A stretch of DNA of 64,000 nt from Isoetes taiwanensis. Its lineage: Eukaryota; Streptophyta; Lycopodiopsida; Isoetales; Isoetaceae. Position 1 is the stretch's first letter; the number at the start of each line of letters is the position of its first letter. Positions 10,431-23,500 of the stretch are shown here, piece by piece. Location: the NCBI GenBank assembly GCA_021234155.1, contig JAJEKV010000008.1, forward strand, positions 4,697,086 to 4,761,085. Reading direction: 5' to 3'. The position numbers were made by a program, and so were the translations under genes. The notes under the pieces were generated by a model. The model worked only from the letters and a program-made list of their open reading frames with translations. It was not told the DNA's origin and ran no database searches.

Positions 10431-12245
10431 AAAGGGAAAAGGAAAAAGGAAAAGGAAAAGGGAAAAGGGAAAAGGGGAAAAGGGGAAGGGAAGGGGAAGG
10501 GGAAGGGAAGGGGAAGGGAAGGGAAAAGGAAAAACGATGAAAAGGGAAAAGGGAAAAGGGAAACGGAAAAGGGAAGGGGAAAAGGAAAACGATGAAAGGG
10601 AAAAGGAAAACGATGAAAGGGGAAAAGGGAAAAGGAAGAGGGGAAGGAAAAGGAAAAAAAAAAAAAAAAAAGATGAAAGGGAAAAGGAAAAGGGAAAATG
10701 GAAAAGGGAAACGGAAAAACGGAAAAGGAAAAGGAAAAGGGAAAAGGAAAAGGGTGGGGGAAAGGGAAAAACGATGAAAGGGAAAAGGGAAAAGGAAACG
10801 GAAAAGGGAAGGGAAAAGAAAAAAATGATGAAAGGGAAAAGGGAAAAGGGAAAAGAAAAAAACGAAAAGGGAAAAGGGAAAAGGGAAAAAGGAAAAGGGA
10901 AAAGGAAAAGGAAAAAAAACGATGAAAGGAAAAAGGAAAAGGAAAAGGGAAGAGGGGAAGGGAAAAAGGAAAACGATGGAAAGGGAAAAAGGAAAAGGAA
11001 GAGGGAAGGGAAAAGGAAAAACGATGAAAAAGGAAAAAGGAAAAGGGAAAAGGAAAAGGAAAAGGAATAAAAGGAAAGATAAGAGGAAAAAGGAAAGAGA
11101 AGGAGAAAAGGAAAAATGGAAAGATAAAAAGAAAATAGAAAAAGGAATAGAATAGACGAGGGGAAAGGGAACGGAAAAAGAGCACCGCGAGAAGGGTAAG
11201 AAGTAAAGGTGAGAAAAAGGAAAAAAGATAAGGGAAAATAAGAAAAGGTTGCAAAGTCTATGGGAAAAAAGAAAAGTAAAAAGGAAAAAGAGACAGGAAA
11301 AGGGAAAAAGAGAACTTGGGAAAAGGAACGAGAAAAAGAGAAAAAGGAAAGGGCGTGAAAAAAGGGAAAAAAGAGAAAGGGTGAAGAAAGAGAAAAAGGA
11401 AAGCAAAAAAGAGCATCGAGAAAAGGAAGAGGGAAAGGATGGAAAAAATGAGGAAAAAGGTGGGGGGAAATTAGAATAGACAAAGGGTAGGGAGCAAGGA
11501 ATAGGAAAAAGAGGAAGGAAGCGAAAAGGGCACGAAAAAAAGGGAAGAGGGAAAGGGTGAGGAAATAAAAAAGAAAGGGAAAAAGAGTATGGGAAAGGAA
11601 AAGAAAAAGAAACAAGAAAGGAGAAAGTGGAAAGGGGAAAAAGGGGAAAGAAGATGGGGAAAGAAGGAAAAAAGGGTACATAAAAAAAAGGTTGAGAAAA
11701 AGGGAATGGAAAAGAGGCATATGAAAAGCTTAAAGGAACGAAAAAAAGGAAAATGTAAAAGGAAGGGGAAAGAGAAAGGAAAGGGAAAAAGGGAACATCG
11801 AAAAGCAAAAAATTGGGGAAAGTATGAAAAGGGAATGGAAAGTTGAAAGGAAAAGGGAAGGGAGAAAAAAAAAGGAGAAGGAAAGCAAAAAGAGCATGAG
11901 GAAAAAAGAGGAGAGAGAAATGGGAAAGAGATGGGGAAAAGGGCACGTGATCAAGAGGAAGAGGGTGGGGAAAGGAAGAAAAGGGCACATGAAAAGGTAA
12001 GCAAAAGAGAACGAAAAAAAATGCATGAGAAGCGGGAAAGAGAAAAGAAAAAAGGAAAAAGGAAGAGGAAGGGAAAAGGAAAGGGAAAGAGAGTAGTGGA
12101 AAATGGGAAGAGCGGGAAAAGATAAAAGGAAGGGAAAAGTGATAAGAAAAAAGAGAAAAAAAAAAAAGGGAAGGAAAAGGGAAGGCAAAGGGGGAGAACG
12201 GGGGTTAGAAAAAAAAAGGAGAATAAAAAGAAAGAAATTAAGGTT
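10430..12245. repeat. Polypurine tract block A (GGGAAAAGG-type), first copy
   Basis: About 1.8 kb of almost pure G+A on the plus strand, built of GGGAAAAGGAAAAGG units. It begins as near-perfect short-period repeats with interspersed ACGATGAAAGG units, then becomes more complex (for example AGAGCACCGCGAGAAGGGT near 11180). It ends in AGAAATTAAGGTTCCTAATT and GGTACCATTACTAGT (about 12235-12285). Long open frames on both strands are a by-product of the skewed composition and are not genes. The same block recurs at 14560-16500. Confidence 0.9.
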
Positions 12246-12429
12246 CCTAATTTATACACCCCAAAGAAGGGCGGGTACCATTACTAGTCTCACATAACAT
12301 CAACAAGGTGGATATCTTATATTATAATATTTTTAGCGTGTGTCAGTTTTCCATCAAGCCCTAAATCTAATGGTGTGGATTTCATTGGCTTAATCGAGCG
12401 GTGATTATTTTATTGCAATATCAAAGATT

Positions 12430-13795
12430 AAGGAAATGGAGGCGAAAAGGGAAAAGTGAAGGGAAAAAAAGGGGGAAAGGGGAAGAGGGAAAAAAGGGCA
12501 TGGAAAAAGGGGAAGAAGAAGAAAATGGTGAGGAAAGAGAAAAAGGATATGGGAAAGGGAAAAGAAAGGAAAAACAAAGAGGGGAGAGAGGAAAGGAAGC
12601 TAGAAAGGGCAATGGGAAAAAGAGTAGGTAAAGGAGGAAAAATAAAGGGAAAAGGGGCATCGAAAAGAGAAAGGGAAGGAAAAAGAAAAGCACGCGAAAA
12701 GGGGAAAGGGGAAGGGAAATGGGGCATGAGGAAAAGGGAAGAGGGAGATGGGAAAAGGGCACCCAGAAAAAGTTTAAAAAGGAAAAGGTTGAAGAAAGGG
12801 GAAAATGAAGGAAAAAGAGCATGGAAAAGGTAAAAAGAAAAAGAAAAGAAAAGGGAGGGGGGAACGGACAAAGGAAAAAGAAGAAGAGGATGGAGAAAGG
12901 AGGAAAAGGGCGCATGGAAAAGGTGGGGGAAAATGGAATGACACAATGGAAAAGGGGAAAGAGGAAAGGAATAGAAAAAAAGGGGAGCAAAAAAGAAAAA
13001 GGGCGAGGAAAGGGGAGGTTAGGAAAGGAAAAAAAAAAAAAAAAAAGGGGTGGAAAGGTGAAAAGGAAAAGGCAAAGAGACACGAGGAAAAGAAGAAGAG
13101 GGAAAGAGGGAAAAGAAGGAAGTGGTGAGGAAAGGGATAAGTGGCATGGGAAAAGAGAAAGAGAAAAAGGAAAAGAAAGGGAGGGAAGAAAGGGAAGGAA
13201 AAAGACAATGGAAAAAGGGGAAGAGGAAAGGGTGTGGAAAGGAGAAAAAGGGAAGGAAAAAAGGCAGAGAAAAAATGGGTGGAGAGAAGGGAGAAAGGGG
13301 AAGAGAAAAAAAAAAAAGAATGCAAAAGGGAAAACGGGAAGGGAAAATGGGCACAAGGAAAAGGGGAGAGGGAAATGGAAAATGGGAAGGGCAAAAGGGC
13401 CCGGAGAAAAGGGAAAAAAGGAAAGGGTGAGAAAAGAGGGAAAAGGAAAAAAGAAAAAAGAAAAAAGGAGGGGGAACGGATGCAGGAAAAAGAGAAAAAT
13501 GATGGAGAAAGGCGAAAACGGGTCGAGGAAAAGGGAGGGAAGGGGAAAAAAAAATGAAAAGGAAGGGGAGGAAGAAAGTGAAAAAGGATAGGGGACGAGG
13601 GGAAAGGTTAAGAGGGGAAAGGGTGAAAAGGGAAGGGAAAGAAAAAGAAAAAAGGGAGGTGGAAAAGGGAAAAAGGGCACGACGAATGGGAAAGAGGGAA
13701 ATGAAAAAGGAGAGGGAGAAAAGGGCATGAAAAGGGGAAGAGAGAAAAAGTGAGAAAAAAGAAAAAGTGAAGGGAAAAAGAGGGTAAAAAGCATG
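12430..13795. repeat. Polypurine tract block B
   Basis: A second G+A-only stretch on the plus strand, about 1.37 kb, built of GGAAAAAGGGGAAGAGG-like words with regular GGGCATGG or GGGCACG interruptions roughly every 60-70 bases. It lacks the strict short period at the start of block A and looks like an older, diverged relative. It is preceded at 12300-12420 by a non-repetitive segment with CCCTAAATCTAATGG. No coding content is supported. Confidence 0.85.
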
Positions 13796-13799
13796 CCAC

Positions 13800-14095
13800 G
13801 ATTGTACCACTTTTGGAACCCTCAAAAGTACCTACACTGGTACTTTTAAAACCGGTACTTTTATTTTTTTTTTCCATTAAAATCAATCGAAAAATTTTTG
13901 AATTGAGGGTCAATAGCATGTCAATCTATAGTACTAGAGGATAACAATACTACTAATGACTAAAATAAATGAATTAACTCTCAAACTTATTTTTTATTGC
14001 GGCATTTTTGCAAGTTCCCAGTACCCAGTGCTGGGTACTTTTCTGGGTAGTTGTACTACCTAAATAGGTACTTTAGATGGTACACCCTAGCATGC
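13800..14095. other. Spacer with GGTAC-rich inverted repeats
   Basis: Between purine blocks, this stretch contains a near-palindrome AGTACCCAGTGCTGGGTACT (about 14018-14037) and several GGTACTTT and AAAGTACC words. No gene is seen. The inverted repeats could form small hairpins. Confidence 0.5.
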
Positions 14096-14099
14096 TTTC

Positions 14100-14350
14100 A
14101 CCCAAGAGCATAGGACAAGGGAAAAGAAAAAGAAAAGAAAGGGAGAAGGGGCATGAGGATAAAGGGAAGAGGGTGCGAAAAAAGAAGAAAAAGGCACATG
14201 AAAAAGGTGGAAAAAAGAAAAAAAAAACGGGGAATACGAGGAATGAAAAGCGAAGAGGGAAAAGGAAAAGGAAAGTCTGTAGGAAAAATGAGAGAAAAGG
14301 AAAAGAAAAAGGGAAATGAAGGATAGAGCAAAAAAGCAAAAGAGAAAGGA
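14100..14350. repeat. Short polypurine tract
   Basis: About 250 bases of G+A-rich sequence on the plus strand, of the block B type with GGGCATGAGG interruptions, followed by 200 bases of unique sequence up to the second copy of block A. Confidence 0.7.
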
Positions 14351-14559
14351 AAACGATACTGAGTGCTACAAAACCTCTTATAGCCCAAAGAACATTGGGC
14401 TTAGTTTCTATTATCTAAGATTTATGAAAAGGAGTTGAGCTGAACCGTAATTCTTGGATCAAGCCCCTAATTTGAATGTTCGAGATCATTTGAGGCGAGA
14501 TCCGGCCGAGATTTATTGACACGACTTACTATCACCATGATTGGTCACTTTGATCTCTT

Positions 14560-16445
14560 AAGGGGAAGGGAAAAAAAGGAAAAAAAAGGGGAAAGGGAAA
14601 AGGAAAAGGAAAAAGGAAAAGGAAAAGGAAAAGGAAAAGGAAAAGGAAAAGGAAAAGGGAAAAGGAAAAAAAAGGAAAAGGGAAAAGGAAAAGGAAAAGG
14701 GGGAAGGGAAAAGGAAAAAATGAAAAAGGGAAAAGGGAAAAAAGGGAAAAACGATGAAAGGGAAAAGGGAAAAGGAAAAAGGGAAAGGAAAAGGAAAAAA
14801 TATGAAAGGGAAAAGGAAAATGGAAAAGGGAAAAGGGAAAAGGAAAAGGGGGAAGGGAAAAGGAAAACGATGAAAGGAAAAAGGGAAAAGGGAAAAGGGA
14901 AAAGGGAAAAGGGAAAAAAAAAGGAAAAGGGAAGGGAAAAGGAAGAATGATGAAAGGGAAAAGGAAAAGGGAAAAAGGGAAGGGGAAGGGAAAAGGAAAA
15001 CGATGAAAGAGAAAAGGGAAAAGGGAAACGTAAAAGGAAGGGAAAAGGAAAACGATGAAAGGGAAAACGGAAAAGGAAAAAGGAAAGGGGAAGGGAAAAG
15101 GAAAGGGAAAAGGGAAACGGAAAAGGGAAGGGAAAAGGAAAACGATGAAAAGGGAAAAGGGAAAAGGAAAAGGAAGGGAAAAGGAAAACGATGAAAGGGA
15201 AAAACGGAAAAGGGGAAAGGGAAAAGGAAAAAAACGATGAAAGGAAAAGGGAAAAGGAATAAAAAAAAGAAAGGGAAGAGGAAAAAGGAAAGAGAAGGAG
15301 AAAAGGAAAAAAGGGAAAGATAAAAGGAAATAGAAAAAAGGAATAGAATAGGCGAGGGGAAAAGGGAAAGGAAAAGAGCACCTTGAGAAGGGTAAGAAGT
15401 AAAAGGTGAGAAAAAGAGAAAAGGTAAGGAAAATAAGAAAAGGTTGCAAAGTCTATGGAAAAAAAGAAAAGTAAAAAAGGAAAAGAGAGGGGAAAAGAGA
15501 AAAAGAGAACTTGGGAAAAGGGAATCGAAAAAAGAGAAAAAAGGAAAGGGCGTGAAAAAAAGGGAAAAGAGAAAGGGTGAAGAAAGAGAAAAAGGAAAGC
15601 AAAAAGAGCATCGAGAAAAAGGAAGAGGGAAAGGATGGAAAAATGAGGAAAAAAAAAGGTGGGGGGGAAAGTAGAATAGACAAAAAGGGTAGGGGGAGCA
15701 AGGAATATGAAAAAGAGGAAAAGAGGAAGGAGAAAAGGGCACGAGAAAAGGGAAAGAGGGAAAGGGTAAGGAAATAGAAAAAAAGAAAGGGAAAAAAGAG
15801 TATGGGAAAGGGAAAAGAAAAAGAAACAAGAAAGGAGAAAGTGGGGGGAAAACAGGGGAAGAGGATGGGGAAAGAAGGAAAAGGGTATATAAAAAAAAGG
15901 TTGAGAAAAAGGGAATGGAAAGAGGCATATGAAAAGCGAAAGGAACGGAAACGGAAAATGTAAAGGAAGGGGAAAGAGAAAGGAAAGGGAAAAAAGGGAA
16001 CATTGCAAAGTAAAAGGGTGGGGAAAGTATGAAAAGGGAATGGAAAGTTGAAAAAGGAAAAGGGAAGCGGAAAAAGGAGAAGGGAAAGCAAAAAAAGAGC
16101 ATGAGGAAAAGGGGGAGAGAAATGGGAAAAGAGATGGGGAAAAAGGACACGTGATCAAGAGGAAGAGGATGGGGAAAGGAAGAAAAGGGCACATGAAAAG
16201 GTAAGCAAAAGAGAAAAAAAAAATGCAAGAGAAGAGGGAAAGAGAAAAGGAAAAGGAAAAGGAGGAGGAAGGGGAAAAGGAAAGCGAAAAAAGAGTAGTG
16301 GAAAAAATGGGAAGAGCTGGAAAGATAAAAAGGAAGGAAAAAGCTGACAAGAAAAAGAGAGAAAGAAAAAAAGGGAAGGGAAAGGGAAGGCAAAGGGGAG
16401 GGAGAAGGGGTTAAAAAAAAAAAGGAGAATAAAAAAAAAAGAAAT
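14560..16445. repeat. Polypurine tract block A, second copy
   Basis: This is a paralogue of 10430-12245. Landmarks occur in the same order and spacing: the ACGATGAAAGG units, AGAGCACCTTGAGAAGGGT (about 15375), GGTTGCAAAGTCTATGG (about 15440), GGCACATGAAAAGGTAAGC (about 16185), and the right end AGAAATTAAAGGTTCCTAAT with GGTACCATTACTAGT (about 16440-16492). Differences are mostly in the lengths of A and G runs, which shows that the whole block was duplicated and then drifted by slippage. Confidence 0.9.
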
Positions 16446-16499
16446 TAAAGGTTCCTAATTTATACTTGGCAAAGGTTGGGTACCATTACTAGTATAAAT

Positions 16500-18940
16500 A
16501 TATTGATTTCAAGAACTGTGATACAAAATTGAACCAAGTACAAAATTGAGGATGCTTAGTGCAGACAAAATTGCATCCCATCTTCAATAACTTAAATCAC
16601 TTCATATGTATGATAGCATATTAGAAGATTAGAAGTTCCCACAAATAAGATACAACTTAATTTTTTTTTTTTTCCTTTGAAAGATATATGACTCCTGCAA
16701 GAGTCAGTCCATTTTTCCTCCTCGTTGTCCGGAGAAGAAATAACATCTTCCTTTTGGACAATGTCGTTGCTTTTAACTGATATAAAAAAGGAAACACATC
16801 AGAAAATATAATCAAACAATAATAGGACGATATTGGAATCAGCAACCACACATTCTCTCACTTACCAATGTTCAACATTTCAGCACCCAAGATCATGAAC
16901 ATCAGCTCCATCATGAACATCAGACCGTGCAAATCCTTCATTAGGTTTCTTGGCATAATTGTTGGCTCCCCAACTTCTTAAGGTCTCACTCTTCAAAACA
17001 ACTTTTAAAGAGAAAGATTTAAAGTCAGCTGACACGACTATCTAAGTAATGAAGGTCAAACATACAATACCTTTGGATTTGTCACGAGTGGACTGCCAAA
17101 AGCTTCTTCACCTTCATCAGCACATAGTCCAAACATTAAGAACTGCATGTTGATGTCTTTCACAGCTGAAGAAGAACAAACAAGATCAACATAATATGAA
17201 ACAAGAATAGCATCACAATATGAAACATCTCAAACTGACTGTTAAAAACACTCACCTTTATTTACTAGATGTTTGGGAGACTTTGGGCTCTGCTTAGCTT
17301 CATCTCAGAGATCCGTCATAGTCGGTTAGAATCCAAAGACTCAATAAGCACAAACTCAATAAGCACAAACTTACTCTCAAGTATTTTCTTTCTTGCACTC
17401 CCTCGTCATGCGTTTTTTCATTGTCCCTCTCGTGCACACTGTCATGTCCAGAGTCATTTACCTTCTTCATCAACTACAAATTTTCTTTTTTGGATCTTAC
17501 CACTCTTGGGTTCATCAGTTTCTGTTTCTTCCCCAGACTCTTGCTCATCATGCCTACCATCATCCTCATGAGCACTTGTCTGATCATTCATAAGCCCAAG
17601 CTCAACCAAAAGTGCGTATGTATCGATTCATCACAACCTGCACCTAAACACCGCGATGCTATCCAAAGACATACTAAAAGCAAGCTATGCCACTTATGGC
17701 TGCACTTCAAGCTGAACATGCATGGTGTATTCATCACTAAAATCAAGGCCACACAAGACACAAGCTTCAAGTAGAAGATAGAGGAAAGTTATAAATACCC
17801 ATGTTGATGTTGATGGCCTGAAATTTCTTATTATTCTGTAGCACAGAAATTTGAGTTGCTTTTGAATGCCACTTTTCAATACTTACATCAAATGATGCTA
17901 TATCTCGTTTCAGTATTGAAACCTCATCAACCAAAGAGTTGTACTTGCCCTTATCCATGCTCAACGTAGTCCGGCTGGAGAAGACCCTTTAACAAGTCCT
18001 CCTCTGTTTTCAAAATTGCAAAATCTTCCCGATATTCAAAGATCATCCGCAAAATCTCGTTTCAAGTCACATCTGAATTTGTATTTCTCGCAAGAATGTA
18101 GACCGCTTAACTGCTGCACACAACTTCGGTAGCCAGGGCCTTCCATCCTCAACACCTCTTCTTCAACTTTGATTAGCCTGTTCACAGCCTCACCCTTCAT
18201 TTCCACGAAGCTTTCTTAACTCGCTCATCACAATCAATGTTCTTCTCAAAAGTATTGGTGGGTTTTTCCTTGACCTTTTCTTCACGGAATCCTTGTGCGA
18301 ATGCGCAAAGAAAAGAAGCCCAGTTCACTAAAAAACTCCTTTGGGTTTGCAAGAGCCTTGTTGGTGTCTTTGCCATAAAGCTCTTGCAAATTGAGTTGAA
18401 CCGTGATTAACCGGCTTCTTCGGTATACCTTATTAATCAAATCATTCAATTCAGCCCTGAAACCTGGTTGGACGCCCTTGATCTTCATTTTTTCCACATT
18501 CAAGGGGACACTTCCAAACACAGAACCATTCCGTTTCAAACATCTTCCCGCTTCAATGCTTGGGCTTCTTTTCCACCGAAGGCAGACCACGGCAAGTAGC
18601 GAATTCCACGCCTGGGCCCTAGCAACCGGCAACCGCAAATAAAATGGAAAAGCTTTAAATTCAATCTCTGCAATAACTTTCGGGAGAAAAAACCTCAATA
18701 TTGTTACCTGTTTTGAAGATGGCTCCATCGCTTGGAATTAGGCAGAACGAAAAAGAGCTTGAAGAGAAAAAAGAGCTTGAAAGGGCGCCTTTGATGCAGC
18801 AGAGCCAAAGAGCTTGAAGTTTTGAAAAATTTTGGGAAGCTTGGGAGGAATCCGACCCCCAAATCATTGGCGGCGCATTCGAGCTCGTAAGCCCCCTTCA
18901 TTCGCCCGTCGCCAGACTTCATTCGCTTGGACTTCATTAC
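16500..18940 (-). other. Region with weak coding traces on the minus strand
   Basis: Several minus-strand frames look mildly protein-like. One begins at 18937 (MKSKRMKSGDGRMKGAYELE), a longer one is at 18728-18282 (148 residues, with a GFRAELNDLINKVYRRSR segment), and a coiled-coil-like one is at 17964-17767 (SLVDEVSILKRDIASFDVSI). They could be exons of one unrecognised, possibly broken gene read from 18940 towards 16650. I see no domain I can name and no reliable splice chain. Confidence 0.25.
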
Positions 18941-19039
18941 ACCCCGTGACTTTGTCTCGCGAAAAAAGCTTGCTGAGATAAGGTGCTTACGATGTCTTTG
19001 AGATTTTGCTTTTCAGTACACCACCAATAAAATGACCCA

Positions 19040-20225
19040 CCCTTGCGTGTGATGTAAATCATGTGTGGGGTGCCCCACGGCCCGTGACGCTCTACCTTTG
19101 ACTCCTGTTGCCACTCCGCTACCTTTCAACAAGTGGGGTATGGACTTTGTTGGGCCCATGAATCCTCCTGCGCGGCACACCCGTGCCCGCTATATTTTGG
19201 TTCTCACGGATTATGCCACGAAGTGGGCGGAGGCCTGTGTACTTCCTGACAACACTGCTGCCAATACGACCAAAGTCCTTTAAACGCATATCATCACGCG
19301 TTTTGGTTGTCCCACGGAACTAGTCAGTGATCGTGGAATTCATTTTGTCAATCACACCATCAAGGAGTTGACGGATTATTTACATATCCATCACAGAAAA
19401 AGCACACCTTACTATCCTCAAGGGAATGGTTTGGCTGAAAGCACTAATAAGACCCTCATTACTATTCTGAACAAAATATGTGATGCTTCTCGAATGGATT
19501 GGCAAGACAAACTACCTATAGTTCTCTGGGCTTACAACACAAGCTTTAAAATTGCTACTAGCCACACCCCTTTCAAGCTGATTTATAGCCAAGAGGCTTT
19601 CATGCCTTTTGAATATGTTCTTCCAGCTCATCGTTTTCAATTGGCCACAGTGTATAATCCACCTGCAGCACTTCAAGAACGAGTTTATCAACTAGAACAA
19701 TTAGATGAACTTCGCAGAGATGCTTATCTTCGTGTCCTTACTGGGCAACAATTGAGAAAATCATGGCATGACAAACATCTCAAAACAAAGACCTTTAAAG
19801 AGGGAGATTTGATTCTACTCTATGACTCCAGATACAAAAATTTCCCAGCAAACTAAAATTTCGATGGTTTGGTCCTTATCAGATTCTTCAAGTTGTGCAA
19901 CCAAGTGTTTTCAAACTCGCTGAGTTAGATGGCACACCATTACCTACTCTAGTTAATGGCTTTCGCCTCAAACAGTTTCACACAGATGTCAAGACAGTTC
20001 ATTCAAACACCCAGGATGCTCATTCAGATTCTGAACACACTGAGTAGAAGGATATTTATATTATATATCGCGAGAAAACCAAAATTTGGGCATTGCCCAT
20101 ACATTTTCACTACGGGCTGAGCCCTATATACAAAATCCTACATTAAAAGGGACCCCTACTCCGGGTTTGGAGCAGAGGTCACACGGAGGATATGGTACAG
20201 GCACTGCTCGTGATCCCAGCGAAGA
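19040..20225 (+). mobile_element. Ty3/gypsy integrase and 3' end fragment
   Basis: A 5'-truncated plus-strand pol fragment of the same lineage as 1647-2771. The integrase core is clear: LPFNKWGMDFVGPMNPP (first D), GCPTELVSDRGIHFVN (second D) and YYPQGNGLAESTNKTL (the catalytic E). It is followed by HTPFKLIYSQEAFMPFEY and KTFKEGDLILLYDSRY. A stop at 19281 splits the core, and a frameshift after KNFPAN (19856) breaks the GPY/F module. The 3' untranslated part (20046-20200) matches the minus-strand element at 1690-1600 (for example a CTCCGGGTT...GGAGC motif), which shows that the two share a tail. Confidence 0.85.
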
Positions 20226-20540
20226 AGTGGTTTTCCTAGAGAAATCATCTATAAATGTAATGAAGTACCTTTTGCCAGTCATACTAGTTAGATTAATAGG
20301 GCCACATAAATCTGTATGTATTAAATCCAAAATTCCTTTTGCTCTTTATTAGATTTAGAAAAACTTAGCCTTGTGTGTTTACCCAGCATGCAACCTTCAC
20401 AAACAAAGTGTTCATCCTTTTCTCTTTCTGCAATAATCATATTGTGCTTGATCATATACTGAATGTTGTTTAGATGTGTATGCCCCAATCTTTCATGCCA
20501 ATTTTTTATTGTTGGAGCTGAGACCCTAAAAATTCCCTGG
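20222..20540 (-). mobile_element. Ty1/copia integrase N-terminal fragment
   Basis: On the minus strand this fragment encodes the GAG-pre-integrase zinc motif of copia elements (NWHERLGHTHLNNIQYMIKH, then CEGCMLGKHTRLSF), followed after a stop by the start of the integrase core (LIHTDLCGPINLTSMTGKRY, then FITFIDDFSRKT with its catalytic D). The sequence stops abruptly near 20222, where it abuts the tail of the gypsy fragment of opposite orientation. At the other end it meets the LTR-like repeat array. Only about 100 codons survive. Confidence 0.85.
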
Positions 20541-23500
20541 AAGCAGCTTGCCCCAAAAGTCCTCTCCCAAAGGTCCTGGCGATGGATGGGCAACCTCTCC
20601 TATCCAGAACCGTGATTTGGCTCTTCCATTGAGCTCAGAGCATCGACATTGCCCTGGGGACAAGTTTCATAACCAAAAGACCACCCCTTCTCCAAGAAGC
20701 GCCAAAGTAGCACATGTCCAGAACACACATAAATTGACCTGGGAGGTAGATGCCATATAGGACCTACGCATTTCTTTCTCATGCAAAACTGATCGTATAA
20801 CTTAGTCCCGAGGGTAATTTTGTCATTCCGAACAAGGTGGCGAAGTCGAATCTCCATTCGGGGGCCTCCCTGTGCCCGAATGACAAAACACTTCGGTTTC
20901 TACACGGTTGCCTGCAGGACGCTCCGTGGTTTGATAAGTTCCCCCAGACCGATCTTGAAATTTTTGGACTTTTGCGGGCAGGCAGAGCATGAACTCTAAA
21001 CCTCCGGGAGGCGGCTTGCCCAAAAGTCCTCTCCCGGCGGCCCCGGGCGATGGGCGGCAACCCGGGGATTCACCTTTGATCGGCGTGATAACCCATGAGA
21101 GTTCAACGGAGGGGTGTTTTTTGGACCATTTGCCTACGATACTTAGGGGTTAGGGGTGTTTTTAGGCACTAATTTGGAGCAATATCTATACAATGAGGGG
21201 TCAAATTGCCTTTTAAAAAATTATGTATACAAGGGGGGTTTTTGCTACCCTCCAACGCAGATGCCATACCCTCTTTATGTATAAGTGCATCCCCGGGACG
21301 GCTTGACCCAACCTCCTTTATGGACGAACTCCGTGATTTGGCTCTTATCCATTGGGCTCGAGCATCGACATTCCCTGAAGACCAAGTTTCGTGGCCAAAA
21401 GATCACTCTTTCTCCAAGAAGCGCCAAAGTAGTTCATGTCCAAAGCACACTTTCGTAGTCAATTGGTGCGGGAGGTGGATATTGAATACTGCCATGTAGG
21501 GCATACACGTTCCTTTCTCATGCAAAACTGATCGTGTAACTTGGTCCCTAGGGTAATTTTTCCATTCCAGATGAAGTGGCAAAATCGAATCTCCGTTCCG
21601 GGGCCTCTATAGCGCCTGAATGATAAAACACTTTGGTTTCTACATGGTCGCCCGTAGGACACTCCGCGGTTTAATAAGTTCCTTCAGACCGATCTTGGAA
21701 TTTTTTGGACCTGCCCGAAGCAGGGCTCCTGAACGGAGGATTCAACAGTCGGATAGGGGAACCGAGCTTCGAGACGGTGGTCATTAGCGTACGGCCCCTG
21801 AAAAAATGCTGCCAGACAAGGCTGCATCAGGAAGTTTTTGGAATCCCACCTCCTGGGGTCCTTACTCTCCCCTCCTGTGAGGTGACTTTACAAGGTCCTG
21901 GCCTTATTTGACTTAGGAAAGTGTCTCAGCTCGGCTGCCCACCGGATCGCTCTAATGCTAAATTTTTGATCGAAACCTTGTCCGAAAAATTGGCCTGTAT
22001 GTTGATGATGACTTAGGAAGCCAGCTAACAAAAAATCAGAACTTAATTTCGTACTATGCATCATTTACGAATTTATAAATGTCTTGCTACTCCAAAAGTG
22101 GCCCTCGACTTCTAATTGCCATATTGGGAGGAGGACAAATCCAAACTCCATTCCATGAGTTCCGCTTGCTTCGTGTTCTCAAGTGCAGCTTCTCGACCAC
22201 GTCCCAAGTGCAAAAAACCAAAACTCGGCCTCCAAAACGCAAACCCTTCAAGAACCTGGCAACTCACAGGGTTTACGTTTCAAAAGCCCTATCTTTTTTA
22301 GATTTGACCAGGATGTTGCACCGTGTCTTGACGTAGAGGGGGAGTGTTGACGCCAGAGCATGGATCCTAAAAATCCCTCGGAAGCAACTTGCCCCAAAAG
22401 TCCTCTCCCGACGGCCCTGGCAACAGACGGGCAATAACCCCTATCCAGAATCGTGATTTGGCTCTTCCATTGGGCTCAGAGCGCCAACATTACTTTGGGG
22501 TCCAAGTTTCGTAACCAGAAGACCACCTCTTCTCCAAGAAGCATCAAAGTAGCTCATGTCCAAAGACAGCTCATGTCAATTGACATGGGATGGATGTTTG
22601 AATCACGCCATGTAGGACGCAGCGTTTCTTTCTCATGCAAAATCAATCGTGTAACTTGGTCCCTAGGGTAATTTTGCCATTTAGGACTTGTCTCAAGCCA
22701 AATTTCGCCTGGGCCTCTGCAATCCCTATGGACAAAACACTTTGGTTTCTGGTCATAGATGATGGGATGCTTCACTGTTTGATAAGTTCCCCCGGAACGA
22801 TCTTGGAATTTTTTGGACCTGCCCAAAGCAGGGCCCCTAAGCGGAGGATTCAACGGTCGGATAGAGAAACCAAGCTCCGAGAGGGTGTTCATTAGTGTAC
22901 GACCCCCCGGGAGGCGGAATGAAGGGTGCCTGGGAACTTTTTGAGTTCCGCCTCTTGGGTCCAACTTGGCGGGTCTTGCAAGGCCCTGGCCTTCTTTGAC
23001 TGGGGAAGGATCTCAAAACAATGGGTTGTCCGGACCATTTTAATGCTAACTCTTGTCGAAACCTTGTCCAGAAATTCAAAATATTGGCATGTATGCTGGT
23101 GATAACTTAGGAAGCCAGCTGACAAAAAAGCAAAAATTTAATTCTGTATTATGCATTAAATCTTTTAATTTATGAATGTCTTGAGTTTTTGAGGTCAAAA
23201 AAGCAGCCCTTGACTTCTAATTATTGGATCGGGAGGAGGACAGATCCAAACTCCATTCCCCCCTCCATCCCAAGTGCAAAAGACCAAAACTCTCGACCCT
23301 CAAAACGCAAACCCTTCAAGAACCGGCATCTTGGCCGGGGTTTAATCGCCGGGAGGCCCTATCCTTGTAAAATTTAATGATCACAGGACCTTTTTCCATG
23401 TCTTGACGTAGTGGGGGGGTGTTGACCCCAGAGCACAGATCCTAAAAACCCCGAAAGCATCTTGCCTCAAAAGTCCTCTCCCAAAGGTTTGAATTGGCGA

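Noticed and set aside
10398-16393. Very long minus-strand open frames (up to about 600 codons) rich in Phe, Ser, Pro and Leu, and plus-strand Lys/Gly/Glu-rich frames
   Set aside because: They are by-products of pure G+A composition: stops need T on the plus strand, and TTY/CCY codons dominate the other. Overlapping frames on both strands are equally open.
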